Shown one piece after another: positions 19,761-21,835 of a stretch of DNA of 21,835 bases. Location of the stretch: assembly GCA_002803225.1 (NCBI GenBank), contig NXFV01000397.1:1-21835 (forward strand), read 5' to 3'. Position 1 is the stretch's first letter. Every line of letters starts with the position of its first letter. Below the pieces are notes generated by a model. The model was not told the DNA's origin and did no database searches. It saw only the letters and a list, made by a program, of their open reading frames with translations. A program made the position numbers and the translations under genes. The stretch comes from Gamarada debralockiae. Its lineage: Eukaryota; Ascomycota; Leotiomycetes; Helotiales; Hyphodiscaceae.

Positions 19761-20000
19761 TTATATCATTCCCAGCTCGGGTTGTTCTTGCTTATCCTCA
19801 ACCAGGGACCGAGAAGATTTGAGTTGCCCACATAAGTTGATCGCCTGAGAGATCTTCTGCCGTGCCTGTTTCCGTAACAATGTCACGAAGAGTTGGGTCA
19901 ATCTCGAGACAGCGCCTAAGCGACCCACCTCATAGGCACTAAGAATTATTATTGTCGCCGGACTTCCCGCTGTCGTTTGGGTTTTCGTTGTCGTCTGCAA
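19761..20000 (-). CDS. Unrecognised frame, perhaps a regulator C-terminal fragment
   Basis: The 79-codon frame contains ATIIILSAYEVGRLGAVSRL followed by TQLFVTLLRKQARQKISQAI. A hydrophobic LSxY helix followed by paired helices is loosely like the C-terminal part of some Zn2Cys6 transcription factors, but no zinc cluster or middle domain was found upstream. If coding, it is a fragment or a single exon. The overlapping frame at 19949-20155 may be its upstream part in another phase. Confidence 0.2.
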   Translation of the reverse strand: MQTTTKTQTTAGSPATIIILSAYEVGRLGAVSRLTQLFVTLLRKQARQKISQAINLCGQLKSSRSLVEDKQEQPELGMI

Positions 20001-20155
20001 TTTTTGGGGATATTTTTGTGATGCCCAAAACCACAGGTATGTCGATCTGCTCGGAGAGAATTAAAGGTACGAACCGGAATCTCTCTGGAGCTCTGCATCG
20101 GGTCCAATTCACCCAGACAGAGCACGGAGAATACGTAAACCTTGATTTGAGCCAT

Positions 20156-21313
20156 GTAGTAAGTGAGGAGTAAGAGGACCTTAGCTGGGAACTTGCATTT
20201 TATAGGGAGGAAGGATAGGTGTAGCTACTTCCCAGCCTATTCCTGGCGAAGGGCATGTTCAAGTTTCTTAATACACGAAATAAAGCAACTTACAGTCATT
20301 CGTTCAATCTGAAGTTGCCAAACAGTTGCCAATAAGAAGACAAGAAGCTGAACAAAAGCCCCACAGATTCAGCAACCACGAAGTCCAAAACTGGCATGAA
20401 GCTCTGCCTGCCAAGACTTCATCAGTTGTGTTCCAAATGACTCAATCAATGACTTTGTCTATAAGTGATTCGGTACTGATTCAGTAGGCAATCTGATAAA
20501 TATCCAGTCCTTTCTTATATTGTAAGTCTACTGATGCAAGAGTGGTTGGTAGGTCAATTCTTGCTTGTAAAGGGGAAGGGGCTCGCTTCCAGCGCAGAAT
20601 TCAACCGCCAAAGAAAAATACATGACGCCCAAAAAAGGTGGACAAACCACAAAAATTTTAGGCTGTGAGAAGGGCTCGATATTTATTAGTTGAAGTTTCT
20701 CACCAAGACCGAGTAATTCTTACATTTGAACCCTGGAGTGTTAGCAGAATGTTTTTGCGAAGAATGTAGTGATCTTTTTACCTGTAGTTTCCCTATTCGA
20801 AAGCACACTCAGTCTAAACACCGAAAAAGATTTGAATAAATCGAAATCCTGAGCCACAAGCGTGATTAAATTAGGCATTATTTTAATGGCGGAGTTGAAC
20901 ATACCATACAGTCGCTTGCAAAATCGACTTCACTTGGGAACTTTTTCTTTTCTGGCCTAGAATCTCGCTAGCCAAAAATTAGTTAGAATAGCACAGGGAT
21001 TCTGGAAATAAGGTTAGAGCTCTAAAAATCGATTGCTGATAGGTCATAAATGATCCTTCTAGAAAATTCTATATTGGAAAACCTACCATTACTTGGCCGC
21101 ATCATTTACAGCCTCATTACCCTACCCACCCCATATAAACATCCTCTCCCCCAAGCCCCTCTCTATTATAGTTATGTGAATATAATATATGAATTAAATC
21201 AGTATGTCCTTAAGGTCAAGTTCTCTTAATCAAGTTCAGTTCTGATGTTGTCCCAAATTAGAGGGAAATAGGTTAAATTTAGTAGTTAAATACGCAGAAA
21301 TTATTTTCGTATT
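20156..21313. other. Intergenic, increasingly AT-rich, no gene seen
   Basis: No frame of note is present on either strand. A TGACTCA site (20438-20444, the Gcn4/CPC1 consensus) and a TATAAA-type box followed by a C/T-rich stretch (21133-21170, plus strand) are visible, but nothing they could serve is in the window. The part near 21313 would be the 3' UTR of the TPR gene. Confidence 0.45.
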
Positions 21314-21835
21314 CTACGCAATAATCCCTCCATTTCTTTTAAGCAGAGAGGAATATCGTTCAGAGCATGCTATAGTTGTAGGATGCTTAGGGCCGAGGAC
21401 CTTGTTATAGCCAGAAAGCGCTCTCTGATAGGATATAGTAGCATCCTCAAAGTTACCTAGCGCTTCTAGCAGGGCTGCAAGGCAGAACACACTCATCAGC
21501 GTGTTGGGGTGCTCAGGCCCGAGTGCCGTCTCTCTCCCGGCCAGCGCCCGCCGGTTCATCGTCTCAGCCTCGTCATACTTGCCCTGGTTCTTGAGTAACC
21601 GAGCGAGGTTGTTCACGCTCGTCAGCGTATCAGGGTGCTCAGGCCCAAGCGCCGTCTCTCTCCCGGTCAGCGCCTGCCGGTACATCGTCTCAGCCTCGTC
21701 GTACTTGCCCTGGTTCCAGAGCACCCCAGCAAGGTTATCTATGCTCGTCAGCGTAGCAGGGTGCTCAGGCCCGAGCGCCGTCTCTCTCCCGGCCAGCGCC
21801 CGCCGGTTCATCGTCTCAGCCTCGTCGTACTTGCC
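21314..21835 (-). CDS. TPR-repeat protein, kinesin-light-chain type, C-terminal part
   Basis: The frame is open at the right window edge and ends at TAA (21316-21314). It encodes tandem 42-residue tetratricopeptide repeats of the kinesin-light-chain/TPR_10-TPR_12 type. Each has the pattern RRALAGRETALGPEHPxTLT, then NLAxLLxNQGKYDEAET. Three full repeats (21811-21434), a degenerate final one (YQRALSGYNKVLGPKHPTTI, 21433-21317) and the end of another at the edge are present. In filamentous fungi such repeats usually form the C-terminal ligand-sensing part of large NB-ARC or patatin-type NLR proteins; the N-terminal part lies outside the window, so that role is inferred. The repeats are very GC-rich compared with the AT-rich DNA immediately downstream. 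The last repeat has drifted in sequence, as is usual for the end of an array. Confidence 0.9.
   Translation of the reverse strand, partial: GKYDEAETMNRRALAGRETALGPEHPATLTSIDNLAGVLWNQGKYDEAETMYRQALTGRETALGPEHPDTLTSVNNLARLLKNQGKYDEAETMNRRALAGRETALGPEHPNTLMSVFCLAALLEALGNFEDATISYQRALSGYNKVLGPKHPTTIACSERYSSLLKRNGGIIA
21434..21835 (-). repeat. 126-bp near-identical coding repeats
   Basis: The TPR-coding units recur every 126 bp with very high nucleotide identity. The stretch starting GCCGTCTCTCTCCCGG recurs near 21525, 21651 and 21777 with only a few substitutions over nearly 60 bp. Synonymous positions are conserved too, which points to recent duplication or gene conversion rather than protein-level constraint alone. 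Confidence 0.85.

Noticed and set aside
1..21835. tRNA genes and CRISPR arrays
   Set aside because: By eye I found no convincing T-arm plus acceptor pairing for a tRNA, and no regularly spaced repeat-spacer array; the only regular arrays are the 13-bp minisatellite and the TPR units.

Overview
The window looks like nuclear DNA of a filamentous ascomycete (Pezizomycotina); class and species cannot be fixed from sequence alone. The evidence is short introns (51-143 nt) with GT donors, CTAAC/CTGAC-type branch sites and AG acceptors, STAND/NACHT and HET-domain remnants, a DUF3602-type small protein, a GPI-anchored Ser/Thr-rich wall protein, and an AT-rich block with the CpA/TpG depletion expected of repeat-induced point mutation (RIP).

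Layout. Bases 1-3620 are a RIP-like AT-rich block with no surviving gene. Directly against it, 3628-5914 (minus) is a decayed NLR-type gene: a short Gly-rich N-terminal motif, a NACHT NTPase with Walker A and Walker B still readable, the NACHT-distal helical region, and then the first part of a HET domain cut off where the AT-rich block begins. About 240 bp away and divergent, 6149-7156 (plus) is a second decayed gene: a HeLo-like/STAND N-terminal helical domain followed by a Gly-rich tail with two short repeats resembling the NLR's N-terminal motif. Between 8.2 and 8.6 kb is an intact DUF3602 gene. From 9.07 to 15.27 kb and from 16.3 to 18.88 kb the sequence has ordinary base composition but no convincing gene. 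At 15268-16103 (minus) lies a four-exon gene for a secreted GPI-anchored protein. At 18880-19182 (minus) is a charged helical protein I do not recognise, with a probable 5' UTR intron. At the right edge, 21314-21835 (minus) is the 3' end of a gene encoding kinesin-light-chain-type TPR repeats that are nearly identical at DNA level.

How the parts may fit. The divergent NLR plus HeLo-like pair, with matching short motifs at the NLR N-terminus and the partner C-terminus, is the layout of fungal amyloid-signalling cell-death pairs such as HET-S/NWD2 of Podospora and HELLP/PNT1 of Chaetomium. Here both partners are broken: the NLR mainly by stop codons that C:G to T:A transitions could explain, the partner mainly by frameshifts. 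With the HET fragment and the right-edge TPR array, the window reads as a decaying incompatibility/immune-receptor locus beside a RIP-mutated repeat.
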